Assembly (NCBI RefSeq): GCF_024464655.1
Contig: NZ_JANHAV010000004.1
Span: forward strand, 186,001 to 250,000
From: Halobellus inordinatus
GTDB lineage: Archaea; Halobacteriota; Halobacteria; Halobacteriales; Haloferacaceae
Length of the DNA stretch: 64,000 nt
Direction of reading: 5' to 3'
Shown: one piece after another, positions 34,572 to 42,733 of the stretch
How the letters are laid out: each line of letters opens with the position of its first letter
How positions within the stretch are numbered: position 1 is the first letter of the stretch
Position numbers and translations under genes: made by a program
Notes under the pieces: generated by a model
The model's database searches: none
Seen by the model: the letters and a program-made list of their open reading frames with translations, nothing else
What the model was told of the DNA's origin: nothing

Positions 34572-35717
34572 ATGTCGGTACGCAAGTTTGAGCCAAGTGA
34601 AAACACAGGCATTCCTGAAGAAGTCTATGATGAGTTTATCATAGACACAGACGTTCATCTGGATCTCCAGATGCTGGATGACCTCTACCCGTATATGGAT
34701 GATCGAATCGTCGACAAACTGGATCGTCCACTCGGCGATTACCAGTTTAGCGCCATTGACTGGCTTCCGACCTGGGGTAATGAAGGCGGCGGAGTTGGCG
34801 TCGACTCGAATGGAGCCGCCAAAACCGGTGAAGACATCCTCGAGATGATGGAGCAGATCGGGATCGACGTTCCGCTCGTTACCCCTGGTATGAACAGTTT
34901 GCCGCAGGTGAACTACCCGCGGATGAAAGAGGAAGTGTGTCGTGCGTACAACGACTACCTCCTCGAGAAGGTTACCAGCGTCCACGAAAATATCCGCGGG
35001 CAGGCGATGATTCCGCTGTGGGACCCCGAGGCAACGGTCGAAGAACTTGAGCGGATCGGTGATGAGGATGACATCGCCGGTGCCTACGCCTGGTTTGGGA
35101 AATACTGGCGGCTAGGCAACCCTGAATACGACAAGGTTTACGAGAAGCTGCTGGAGCTCGATCTTCCCCTCACGTTGCACCTTGACGTGGCATCGTATCC
35201 AGATCCGTCAACGCCGAACGGAGGAGCAATTCGAACGTGGATCGAAGCCATCGGCTTTGCCCCGGCGATGCACGCGATGATGAACGCAGTCAATATGATC
35301 GTGACGGGCGTCTTCGATAAGTACCCGGAACTCAACGTCGTCTATCAGGAGGGAGGTTACCACTGGCTCCCATTCGTGGCATACCGAATTGACGAATTCT
35401 ATCAGCACACACCTGAAGATATTCAGTTGGCGGAGCGGATGTACGACCAAGGCAAAAAGTACCTTGACCGGATGCCGAGCGAATATCTGTTCGACAACTT
35501 CTATTTCTCGACCCAGCCTGTCTGTCTTCCAGACAGCAACCGTCACTACGAATGGTTGCTCGAGATCGAACAGGCAGAGAATACTATGATCTTTGCGACT
35601 GACTGGCCCCACAGCACGAACGATCCGCCGACGTGGATTATCGACAACCCTGCGATCGACGAAGAACTGAAAGATAGCCTCTTCCGTGGAAACGCCCAGG
35701 AAGTCTTCCGTATCTGA
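34572..35717 (+). CDS. Amidohydrolase-2/ACMSD-family metal-dependent hydrolase or decarboxylase
   Basis: 381 residues of the amidohydrolase superfamily. Metal-binding and catalytic marks are the opening FIIDTDVHLDL (Asp-x-His), a strand with LPLTLHLDVASYPDP (His), the YQEGGYHWLPFVAYRID segment and the catalytic Asp in IFATDWPHS. The family includes ACMS decarboxylase, gamma-resorcylate and 5-carboxyvanillate decarboxylases and ring-cleavage product hydrolases. It is followed after 42 nt by a Rieske ferredoxin and is divergent from the carboxylate transporter. A role in aromatic acid breakdown is a reasonable inference; the substrate is unknown. Confidence 0.85.
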   Translation: MSVRKFEPSENTGIPEEVYDEFIIDTDVHLDLQMLDDLYPYMDDRIVDKLDRPLGDYQFSAIDWLPTWGNEGGGVGVDSNGAAKTGEDILEMMEQIGIDVPLVTPGMNSLPQVNYPRMKEEVCRAYNDYLLEKVTSVHENIRGQAMIPLWDPEATVEELERIGDEDDIAGAYAWFGKYWRLGNPEYDKVYEKLLELDLPLTLHLDVASYPDPSTPNGGAIRTWIEAIGFAPAMHAMMNAVNMIVTGVFDKYPELNVVYQEGGYHWLPFVAYRIDEFYQHTPEDIQLAERMYDQGKKYLDRMPSEYLFDNFYFSTQPVCLPDSNRHYEWLLEIEQAENTMIFATDWPHSTNDPPTWIIDNPAIDEELKDSLFRGNAQEVFRI

Positions 35718-35759
35718 CCTGGATCTACCAGTTAGCACACAGCAATTCAATATACCACT

Positions 35760-36113
35760 ATGACAAAGCACACCGTTGCATCTGTTGATGAGATTCCAGA
35801 GGGCGAAGTGATGGGCGTTGAGGTCGACGGCATAGAGATCGCTATCGTCAACATCGGCGGCGAGTTCTACGGCATTCAGAACGTCTGTTTACATAGGCGA
35901 CAGCGCCTCCACACTGCGACACAAGAGCGGATCAATGAGGAGGACTGCATCACTGAAGGCCCCGGTGTCATTAACCAAGAAGAGTGCTGGATGACTTGTC
36001 CAGGTCACGACTGGAAGTTTGACCTCAAGACAGGAGAGAATCCTGCGACAGGCAAACGAATGCGGACCTTCGAGGTTTCTACCGAGGACAACGAGATCCA
36101 AGTAGAAATATAG
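35760..36113 (+). CDS. Rieske [2Fe-2S] ferredoxin-like protein with a widened cluster motif
   Basis: 117 residues, a single Rieske domain. The cluster ligands are visible as CLH (residues about 43-45) and CPGHDWKFDLKTGE (about 80-93). The spacing between the two ligand pairs is 34 residues instead of the usual 15-17, because of an insert rich in Glu/Asn/Cys containing EEDCITE and EECW. Such ferredoxins pass electrons to ring-hydroxylating oxygenases, but no oxygenase large subunit is in the window. It is the second gene behind the amidohydrolase. A T-run follows its stop. Alternatively it is a Rieske component of another redox enzyme encoded elsewhere. Confidence 0.85.
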   Translation: MTKHTVASVDEIPEGEVMGVEVDGIEIAIVNIGGEFYGIQNVCLHRRQRLHTATQERINEEDCITEGPGVINQEECWMTCPGHDWKFDLKTGENPATGKRMRTFEVSTEDNEIQVEI

Positions 36114-36129
36114 TCCGGCTTCTCAGCTC

Positions 36130-36135
36130 TTTTTT
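36130..36135 (+). terminator. Oligo-T terminator candidate after the Rieske gene
   Basis: Six T residues 17 nt after the stop codon, the form of a simple archaeal terminator. There is no strong hairpin. Confidence 0.4.
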
Positions 36136-36268
36136 CGCGTCGTCGTATGCCAGTTCTGATCTTCCAGACAGTGAGCCGTTCAGCCGCCATTAGAAAACCA
36201 CATCACTAAGACGTTGAGGAGAGCCAAGTTCGCACTTGGGATAGGAGTGCGAAGTGAACAGCAGCCAA

Positions 36269-37711
36269 CTATTCTACTGGCTGGTCCGTCTGCTGGCGAT
36301 ATGAATAGCCGGCAGTTTGCCACACACCGAGGCGGAATCGATACGATGTGATTGCGGCAGGGACGAATGTCTCTAACAGAAGCGCGAGATACAGCATAGA
36401 TACGCCCAGCGGTGTGATTACTCCAATATATGCAACCGGCACAGAAACGAGGTACAGTCCGACGATGGTAGCGTAAAACAGCCAGTGGGTGTCGCCGGCC
36501 CCCCGCAATACTCCTGTGGCTGCTTTGTCGATCCCAAGGCCAATTGAGGCAATCGCTGCGATACGTATGAACAACGCCGTCACCTCAATCGAATTTGGAT
36601 CATCGACGAACACGTTTGCGATTTGGCTCGACAACGAGATTACAACAACCGCGATCAAGACGAATGTGACGATGGTAAGGCGAAAGATACCAATTCCATA
36701 CTGGGTTGCATCTCTGATTTCATTTGCCCCTAGGTGACGCCCGACGAGACTGCTCGCCGCCATCGAGAATCCCCAAGCAGGCGAATTAACCAATCCCCGG
36801 ACCCGACGAGCAACCTCAAATGCAGCGACCACCGTGGATCCGTAGACCGCAGCGATAGCCAATAGAGGGAACACCACGATGGCTCTGGCTACTTCTTGGA
36901 ACATAAGTGGTCCACTGACCCTGATGAGCGATCGAAGGAGGGAGAGATCGATACGGCCACCAGCGAACGATATTCTGATCGGGACTGGCTGGCGTATCGG
37001 GTATCTAAGCCCGAGAAGACCCCATAAGAAGACTATCGTTACTGTGACAGTGGCTACGAGAGTTCCGATCGCTGCACCAATAACGCCGAGCTCAAATCCA
37101 AAGATCAGGAACACATTCACGACGATATTGATAACTGCCCCTCCTGCTCTGATCACCATCGGGGTGAGCGTATCGCCAATAGCAGCAAATACTCGGCTTG
37201 CGACCTTGTTACAGTACTCAAAGAAAAGCGCAGGAGCCAAAATCGAAAGATAGGTCGATCCATACCCAATTGCTTCCGGTGACCCTCCCAGCAGTCCCAC
37301 TAGCGTTGATGAATAGTATAGATATACCCCGGTCAACGGAAGAGAGATCACCGCAGCCAGTACGTAGCTCTGGCCGATCGTTCGGTTGGCTAACTCGATA
37401 TTGTCAGCGCCAAAGTATTGGGAAACGAGACTTATTGCCCCTCCTGAAAGACCCAGAGACACCCGGTTCCCGATCTGCCAGTAGGCGTACGCGAATGCGA
37501 GGCCTGCAATTGCAGGCGGACCAAGCACCGTACCGACCATCGCCAAGTCAGCCGTCTGCTGAGACATACGCGCGATTCCAGTGACGATTCGTGGCCACGA
37601 CAGATTGAGGGTTGACTGAAGTCGAGACCGCTCAACAATATTGGCGTGCTCAAGAGCTTTTGCAAATTGTGTACCGATCGTCTGAAGGACGGTCCATAAA
37701 CGGGACCTCAT
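36269..37711 (-). CDS. MATE-family multidrug/metabolite exporter
   Basis: 480 residues with about twelve membrane segments in two similar halves. Family marks are SWPRIVTGIARMSQQTADLAMVG, ISLVSQYFGADN, FEYCNKVASRVFAAIGDTLTPM and GAGDTHWLFYATI. MATE proteins export cationic or aromatic compounds using a sodium or proton gradient. Its location behind the Rieske/amidohydrolase pair, on the opposite strand and in the same less GC-rich island, suggests a protective or product-export role for the catabolic genes (inference). There is no obvious partner in an operon. Confidence 0.88.
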   Translation of the reverse strand: MRSRLWTVLQTIGTQFAKALEHANIVERSRLQSTLNLSWPRIVTGIARMSQQTADLAMVGTVLGPPAIAGLAFAYAYWQIGNRVSLGLSGGAISLVSQYFGADNIELANRTIGQSYVLAAVISLPLTGVYLYYSSTLVGLLGGSPEAIGYGSTYLSILAPALFFEYCNKVASRVFAAIGDTLTPMVIRAGGAVINIVVNVFLIFGFELGVIGAAIGTLVATVTVTIVFLWGLLGLRYPIRQPVPIRISFAGGRIDLSLLRSLIRVSGPLMFQEVARAIVVFPLLAIAAVYGSTVVAAFEVARRVRGLVNSPAWGFSMAASSLVGRHLGANEIRDATQYGIGIFRLTIVTFVLIAVVVISLSSQIANVFVDDPNSIEVTALFIRIAAIASIGLGIDKAATGVLRGAGDTHWLFYATIVGLYLVSVPVAYIGVITPLGVSMLYLALLLETFVPAAITSYRFRLGVWQTAGYSYRQQTDQPVE

Positions 37712-38517
37712 TTCTCCACACCTATTGAGGAGAAACGTCGCATCATTGGAAATTCATACGTCCGGGCTATCGGCCCCCGTAAACGATCAGGAGAAGATAG
37801 AGTTCTGCTAGTGGAACGGATCCCCCAGTTAATTACGCTGAAGAGATCGCGTTCAATTCTTTTGCGATTGGAGAGCGGTACTCGTGAACAGATCATAGAA
37901 TACAGTTTAGAGGAAGGGAATTAAGTTTTGACATCGCAGCAACCAGAATCGCTAACCGTGAAAATAGACGCTCAGATCTGAGTGACCTCGAATAGTGCAG
38001 TCCACTTCCTATCGTAAGTACGTGACCGGACTGAGATTGGGCTCTAAAACGAAAGTTAGGCGGAAGGTGTTTGATATTGGCAAAAGTTATTGGTCGTTGA
38101 TTTTGCTTTCGCCGGGCAACATCCGGCATCCACATTTATTCTATTACAATTGTAGTTTTGTAATGTCTTATGTCATTGCTTGAGACAGTACCTAGTGTTT
38201 GTTATTGGCAAACCAGTTGCTGGCCTACTGGGCGACCTGAGCGATTAATTTCGACATTACTCCTGATACACTTCGGGTAGTTCCGCCGAGCGTGCGCAAG
38301 AAAGTCCGCATTTTGCCGGAAACAACCGGTTAGTCACTAGATATACTGACTGACACTTCTCAAGAACACCCCTTCAATCACAGCGTCCGGTTAACTATCT
38401 GGGTACCAAACTGATCGTGGTCGCCCCGGAGCCTGTCGGCCCTTCGTTTTATTCGATTTATTTGCGGTCTATGACGCAACGAGAATACTTATGATGATTA
38501 GTTCTGATTATTGGGGT
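37712..38517. other. Gap without a supported gene; possible decayed coding tail
   Basis: About 800 nt. The short frames here lack motifs and acidic bias. Around 38256-38330 a plus-strand frame reads TPDTLRVVPPSVRKKVRILP and stops, which looks like the tail of a lost gene, but nothing upstream supports it. The last 60 nt are AT-rich and form the likely promoter of the UspA gene. Confidence 0.4.
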
Positions 38518-38946
38518 ATGGTTATTCTTGTGGCAGTAGATCGGTCTGACCGAGCAAAGCACGTTGTCGAAGAGGCCGCTGAGTTGGCACAGGCGTTTGA
38601 GGAGCCACTCCAGATAATACATATTATGACCCGTCGCGAGTTTCTCGATATCGAAACAACAAGTGTAAAGAAGGACAATTCACCAGTTAGTCTGGACAAG
38701 ATTCGAGCCGAGGCAGCAAGGCACGCCGAGAATGCCGCGTCAGACATTACTTGTTCATATGAAACAATTGGACGCGTTGGTGATGTCTCTGCAGAGGTAA
38801 CCCGCTATGCGGAGGAACAAGGAGTTCGGTATATCGTAGTCGGGGGCCGAAAACGTTCGCCTGCCGGAAAGGCTGTGTTTGGCAGCAAAACACAGTCGAT
38901 TCTACTGGAAGCTGACCGCCCCGTGGTCGCAATTATGGGTGAGTAA
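38518..38946 (+). CDS. Universal stress protein (UspA family), second copy
   Basis: 142 residues from the ATG at 38518 (MVILVAVDRSDRAKHVVEEA); the upstream frame to 38491 is not conserved. A single Usp domain with the ATP-binding motif VGGRKRSPAGKAVFGSKTQS near the C-terminus. It shares this motif almost exactly with the protein at 22190-22639 but is otherwise diverged. It lies next to, and converges on, the IclR gene of this island. Its role is unknown; family members bind ATP and respond to stress or carbon state. Confidence 0.88.
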   Translation: MVILVAVDRSDRAKHVVEEAAELAQAFEEPLQIIHIMTRREFLDIETTSVKKDNSPVSLDKIRAEAARHAENAASDITCSYETIGRVGDVSAEVTRYAEEQGVRYIVVGGRKRSPAGKAVFGSKTQSILLEADRPVVAIMGE

Positions 38947-39064
38947 CAAGGGAGTGCTAGCTGAGTCAGGAGATCAAAGAGTAATATTTCAATAAGTGAT
39001 GACGAATATCTTCATCATATCTATGTTACCCGTTGATTGAGAGGGCGTTACAAGAGCGTTCAGA

Positions 39065-39820
39065 TTACCGATATGCGAGGTTGAATTCGATGTCATCGGC
39101 TACTGATCTGACTAACGGAGCAAGTTCGTTTTTGCAGTATTCCTTCGTTAGCCGGGTCGCTGACCCGGCGACTGAGATACCGGCAGCGACCTCGGAGTTC
39201 TGATCGAAAATCGGAGTTCCCACAGCGTGTATTCCGCTCAGATCTTCGCCGAAATTTGTTGAAAAGCCTCTCTCTTGGATCTCTTTGAGCTCTTGACGCA
39301 GTTTGTTGCGCTCTGTGATGGTGTTCTCTGTCAACGGTTCCAACTCAGACCTGTCAATAATAGTATTACGTCGGTCTGCAGGTAAATTTGCTAAAATTGC
39401 CTTTCCTGCCGAGTTTGCGTGAAGGGGTTTCCATGTGCCGATGATAGATTCTCGGTCTATAGATCGACCAGCAATGTAACCATCGATGAACATTCCCATT
39501 CCATTTTGCTCAACCATACACCAGGCTGTTTCCCCAGTCTCATCTGCGAGACGGGCCAAATCCTCTTTTGCTACGCGGTAGACAGGCGACTGTTCTCGAG
39601 TATCAACTGCGACTGCAAAGAATTCAAGTCCCAACTCGTACTTATCATTTTTCTTGACTACATAGTCATAGTCTCTGAGAGTTGATACATAATGGTGAGC
39701 ATTTGCTTTCGAGATATTGAGAATGTCACTCAGTTCGGTAACGCCTAACCGTCCATATTCACGAAATGCCTCAATAATAGAAAATAGCCTTTCTGCCGAC
39801 TTGATACGGCGATTTCCCAT
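39065..39820 (-). CDS. IclR-family transcriptional regulator (aromatic/carboxylate island)
   Basis: 251 residues from the ATG at 39820 (MGNRRIKSAERLFSIIEAF), the usual IclR opening; an upstream ATG at 39886 would add 22 residues but abuts the (AT)18 tract. The winged HTH (LGVTELSDILNISKANAHHYVSTL) is followed by the effector domain with KPLHANSAGKAILANLP, FSTNFGEDLSGIHAVGTPIFD and AGISVAGSATRL. IclR proteins commonly control aromatic-acid catabolism, for example PcaR/PobR-type regulators, which fits the neighbouring decarboxylase, transporter and Rieske genes. The dinucleotide tract 65 nt upstream may affect its expression. Confidence 0.88.
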   Translation of the reverse strand: MGNRRIKSAERLFSIIEAFREYGRLGVTELSDILNISKANAHHYVSTLRDYDYVVKKNDKYELGLEFFAVAVDTREQSPVYRVAKEDLARLADETGETAWCMVEQNGMGMFIDGYIAGRSIDRESIIGTWKPLHANSAGKAILANLPADRRNTIIDRSELEPLTENTITERNKLRQELKEIQERGFSTNFGEDLSGIHAVGTPIFDQNSEVAAGISVAGSATRLTKEYCKNELAPLVRSVADDIEFNLAYR

Positions 39821-39882
39821 ACAAACAAGATGGAGCCCTGGGTATTCAATATTCTGAAAAGAAACAGACATATTTCTTGAAT

Positions 39883-39922
<40 letters not shown>

Positions 39923-40129
39923 CGATTTATGCGGCTATATAAAAATTGTTATAAAATAATAATTATTGGGTTTGGTCGGGGGGAGATTTCTTACTAACCC
40001 TCGGTAGTGCACGGTTGACTGTGCAGAAATCCCTCACATCTGTCTTGTTACGGGTGTCGGCACTAAGCGGAGGCATATGACGGCCTACTTACACGGACTT
40101 TATTTCTACGCAGTCTCGTATTTCACACA

Positions 40130-40681
40130 ATGGCCACCTACGAGGCATTTGATGAGAATGTCGAAGTCAACGGGAAGACGGTACTGACTGTTATTGAAGA
40201 AGCGATGGGGAAGTTCTCAGCGCACTATCGGCAACACGCAATCAACGCGCTTGCCGAAGAAGGAATCACTGACCCGACTCCTGATGAATGGTATCCGCAG
40301 CAGGCGTGGCTGAACGCCTTCGAGACCATCGCGACAGACCTGGAACCGCACATATTGGATCGACTTGGAGCACAAATCCCGGAGGTGGCCGATTGGCCCA
40401 CTGCTATCGAGACGATTTCGGAAGGCCTTCGCTCGATCGACGACGCATATCAGCAGAATCACCGTGGCGGCGACATTGGATACTACCAGTTCGCCCGAAC
40501 CGACGATCAATCAGGTGAGGTCGTCTGTTATAATCCGTACCCGTGCCCGTTCGACCGCGGACTCATCCGCGGTGTCGCCCAACAGTATGCGACTGTCGAT
40601 GAGTTCGTCTTTATCGAAGAGACGGGTGACGCTTGCCGCCGAGAAGGAGCCGATGCGTGCACCTACACCGTCCACTGGTGA
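40130..40681 (+). CDS. Uncharacterised haloarchaeal protein, possible V4R/heme-NO-binding-like domain
   Basis: 183 residues, acidic, without signal or membrane segments. The N-terminal half is helical (VLTVIEEAMGKFSAHYRQHAINALAEEG, AWLNAFETIATDLEPHILDRLG). The C-terminal half is more strand-like, with VVCYNPYPCPFDRGLIRGVAQQY and the ending DACRREGADACTYTVHW. The closing Cys-Arg-x-x-Gly-x-x-x-Cys-x-Tyr pattern resembles V4R/H-NOX-like small-molecule sensor domains, but this is only a pattern impression. It converges on a MarR/GbsR-type regulator 16 nt away. Function unknown. Confidence 0.65.
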   Translation: MATYEAFDENVEVNGKTVLTVIEEAMGKFSAHYRQHAINALAEEGITDPTPDEWYPQQAWLNAFETIATDLEPHILDRLGAQIPEVADWPTAIETISEGLRSIDDAYQQNHRGGDIGYYQFARTDDQSGEVVCYNPYPCPFDRGLIRGVAQQYATVDEFVFIEETGDACRREGADACTYTVHW

Positions 40682-40697
40682 GAGCTGCGTGATCTCT

Positions 40698-41204
40698 TTA
40701 CTCGTAGGCTTCGAGTGCTTCACGGAGTTCTGACACCGATAACCCAGATGTGAGCGCGACGATTTCTTGCAGATCTTCGTAAGTGTCACGGAGGTCTTGA
40801 ATGCGTTCTGCCTCGTGGCTTCTCCCCTCGGCTGGAAGTTGCCCTTCAGCCCGTTGCAGCGTGCGGAGTGACGCCTGGATCTCCCGATCGATGTACTGCT
40901 GGAAGACATCCTGAATGATAAACCAGACCTCGCGCTCGGCCTCGAAGCGAACACGCCGACCGCCTCCATCTGACGACCGGCGATGAATGAGGCCGAGCCG
41001 GCTCAACTTGCGAGTCACGTTACTGACCGTGGATTTGGCATAGCCGGTCGCTTCAACGAGAGTCGGGATCGAGAGCGGCTCTTCAGCGAAATATAAAACG
41101 CCGTAGATGCGGCCGGCGCTTCGGCTCAGCCCGTATACTTCCGCAGATTGTTCCATCGACTCGATAACGCGTTCACGCGCTTGGGCGACGTCCTCGCTAC
41201 TCAT
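40698..41204 (-). CDS. GbsR/MarR-type winged-helix transcriptional regulator
   Basis: 168 residues. The HTH region YGLSRSAGRIYGVLYFAEEP, LSIPTLVEATGYAKSTVSNVTRKLSRLG and the wing RRSSDGGGRRVRFEAERE are characteristic of the GbsR branch of MarR regulators. A long helical C-terminus (residues 90-168) probably dimerises. In other haloarchaea and bacteria such proteins regulate osmolyte (glycine betaine/choline) genes; no such genes are nearby, so the target is unknown. It is convergent with the protein at 40130-40681. Confidence 0.82.
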   Translation of the reverse strand: MSSEDVAQARERVIESMEQSAEVYGLSRSAGRIYGVLYFAEEPLSIPTLVEATGYAKSTVSNVTRKLSRLGLIHRRSSDGGGRRVRFEAEREVWFIIQDVFQQYIDREIQASLRTLQRAEGQLPAEGRSHEAERIQDLRDTYEDLQEIVALTSGLSVSELREALEAYE

Positions 41205-41349
41205 AGATCAATAGTGGCTCCGGTACGCTGCTGGATACGCCGGGAAGACATATCTCGCTATTGTAGTTCGTTAGTGTTAAGTTGTTTGATTCGTTTGTTC
41301 GAGATGAACCGAACAAAGTGAACGAGTAAGCCGATACACACCATCCACT

Positions 41350-41703
41350 ATGTCAAGCGCCTTTCCACGGCAATCGTCAGTTGATCACGTCCCCGACAAG
41401 CGGACTGATGTCGTGGTTCCAGACGGGGAGTCAGTAGAGATACTCCAAGCCATATCCTCAGAAACTGCTCAAACAATCATCTGCCGCCTCGAAACGGAGC
41501 CACTAACCGCATCAGATGTCGCTGAAGCGGTGGATACATCCATCCAAAATGTTAGGTATCACCTCTCCCGGCTTTCGGAGGCTGGATTGGTCGAAGGAGT
41601 TGATACGTGGTACTCTGAAAAGGGCAGAGAGATGACTGTCTACGCCCTCACGACTGAGGAACTCGTCGTGCAGTTCGGGAGCCGTGACGTAAGGAGTCGT
41701 TGA
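41350..41703 (+). CDS. ArsR-like winged-helix regulator (haloarchaeal HTH domain)
   Basis: 117 residues. The HTH ILQAISSETAQTIICRLETEP, ASDVAEAVDTSIQNVRYHLSRLSEAGLVE and the wing DTWYSEKGREMTVYAL form a compact DNA-binding domain. The same pattern, with CYSEKGREMSVYVV, is in the longer protein at 54859-55311. This copy lacks the extra C-terminal segment of that protein. The next gene, 74 nt downstream, encodes a small membrane protein, repeating the regulator-plus-membrane-protein pairing seen at 53.9-55.3 kb. Likely a local transcription regulator. Confidence 0.85.
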   Translation: MSSAFPRQSSVDHVPDKRTDVVVPDGESVEILQAISSETAQTIICRLETEPLTASDVAEAVDTSIQNVRYHLSRLSEAGLVEGVDTWYSEKGREMTVYALTTEELVVQFGSRDVRSR

Positions 41704-41777
41704 CCTGGCCGATCTGTGGCGCGTAGTTTTCCACCCGGGCATACCAACTTTTCATCGAACGAGAGATACGACTAGCC

Positions 41778-42245
41778 ATGGATAGTGAGCCCCTTGTATC
41801 AAGCGGACGCCCCGCAAGAAGATGGGCGCTCTGCGCAGGCGGCTATATGTTCATCTGTGCTACAGTGGTGGGTATCGTCCTTTCCGACATACTTTCGCTA
41901 TTCGCAGAAGTGATTAGCCTCTCGACAGCGTACTGGCCGATCATCGTAGCAAGCCCAGCGTTCGTGATCGGAGCAGTCATCTGGTGGGTGATCGTCGAAC
42001 GGCGAGCGCTGTACACGTATTTCCCCGGGGCCCTCTTCGGCCTCACCACGGCGTTGGTCACGGGGATTCTGTGGACGACTCAATTTATTCGGGTCTGGGG
42101 CTTCGAGATGGTACTGGTGCCTGAAGTCGCATTACTCATCGCGATTGTCCTCGGGGCTGCTGCCATCACTGGAGTATTCACGTCGGTTCCGCTGATGTAC
42201 GCGCGGCGTCGATTCACACAAAACAGACGGTCGGAGACGCAGTGA
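41778..42245 (+). CDS. Four-helix membrane protein of unknown function
   Basis: 155 residues. Four hydrophobic segments are clear: ALCAGGYMFICATVVGIVLS, YWPIIVASPAFVIGAVIWWV, YFPGALFGLTTALVTGILW and VPEVALLIAIVLGAAAITGVF. A basic, hydrophilic C-terminus (ARRRFTQNRRSETQ) is probably cytoplasmic. It follows the winged-helix gene on the same strand, so the two may form a unit in which the membrane protein senses a signal or is regulated by its neighbour. No family recognised. Confidence 0.75.
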   Translation: MDSEPLVSSGRPARRWALCAGGYMFICATVVGIVLSDILSLFAEVISLSTAYWPIIVASPAFVIGAVIWWVIVERRALYTYFPGALFGLTTALVTGILWTTQFIRVWGFEMVLVPEVALLIAIVLGAAAITGVFTSVPLMYARRRFTQNRRSETQ

Positions 42246-42292
42246 CTGTTGCTCGCAGTCTGCGGCTCTGAACTGAGAGCCAGTTGACCATA

Positions 42293-42721
42293 TCACCGAC
42301 TGCGTTCAAGTTCACGATCGATAGCGTCCAGCTCTTGGTCTTCGATGGCCGCAAGCGGGTCAGCGCACACTTCACAGAGGACAGTCTGTGTCGTCGACAG
42401 GCGAACAAGTGGGACACCAAGGAATACGAGTTCCTTATGGGTGGTGCGGCGTTCTCCCGGACCCTTCCGATCGGTGCAGGACTCACAGGGGCCCCGTTCG
42501 GAGAGCTGCACCGCTGTGGACTCGGTTCGTTCGAACACGCCCGATGCGATCCGCGGATAGGGTGATGGCGACCCAGTCAAAATCTGAACTGCTACGTAAC
42601 CGAGTCCGAGAAGCAACGCGAGTGCCAGTGGCAGCAAGAGGAAGCCCGATACGCGAGCCATTGCTACGAGCAGCACGAATGCGACGCCAACAACCGTTGC
42701 GAATTTGATGTACCGTCGCAT
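42293..42721 (-). CDS. Membrane protein with a cytoplasmic four-cysteine (zinc-type) domain, next to the SPFH gene
   Basis: 142 residues. Two hydrophobic segments near the N-terminus (FATVVGVAFVLLVAMARVSG and LLPLALALLLGLGYVAVQIL) are followed by a soluble part with CESC (residue about 79) and CEVC (about 117), a likely zinc-binding knuckle, and a charged C-terminal helix. It begins 12 nt after the band-7 gene ends, on the same strand, so they are probably cotranscribed. NfeD-type membrane proteins often accompany SPFH proteins; this one is different but may play a comparable partner role (inference). Confidence 0.75.
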   Translation of the reverse strand: MRRYIKFATVVGVAFVLLVAMARVSGFLLLPLALALLLGLGYVAVQILTGSPSPYPRIASGVFERTESTAVQLSERGPCESCTDRKGPGERRTTHKELVFLGVPLVRLSTTQTVLCEVCADPLAAIEDQELDAIDRELERSR

Positions 42722-42733
42722 CTGGAGATCCAG

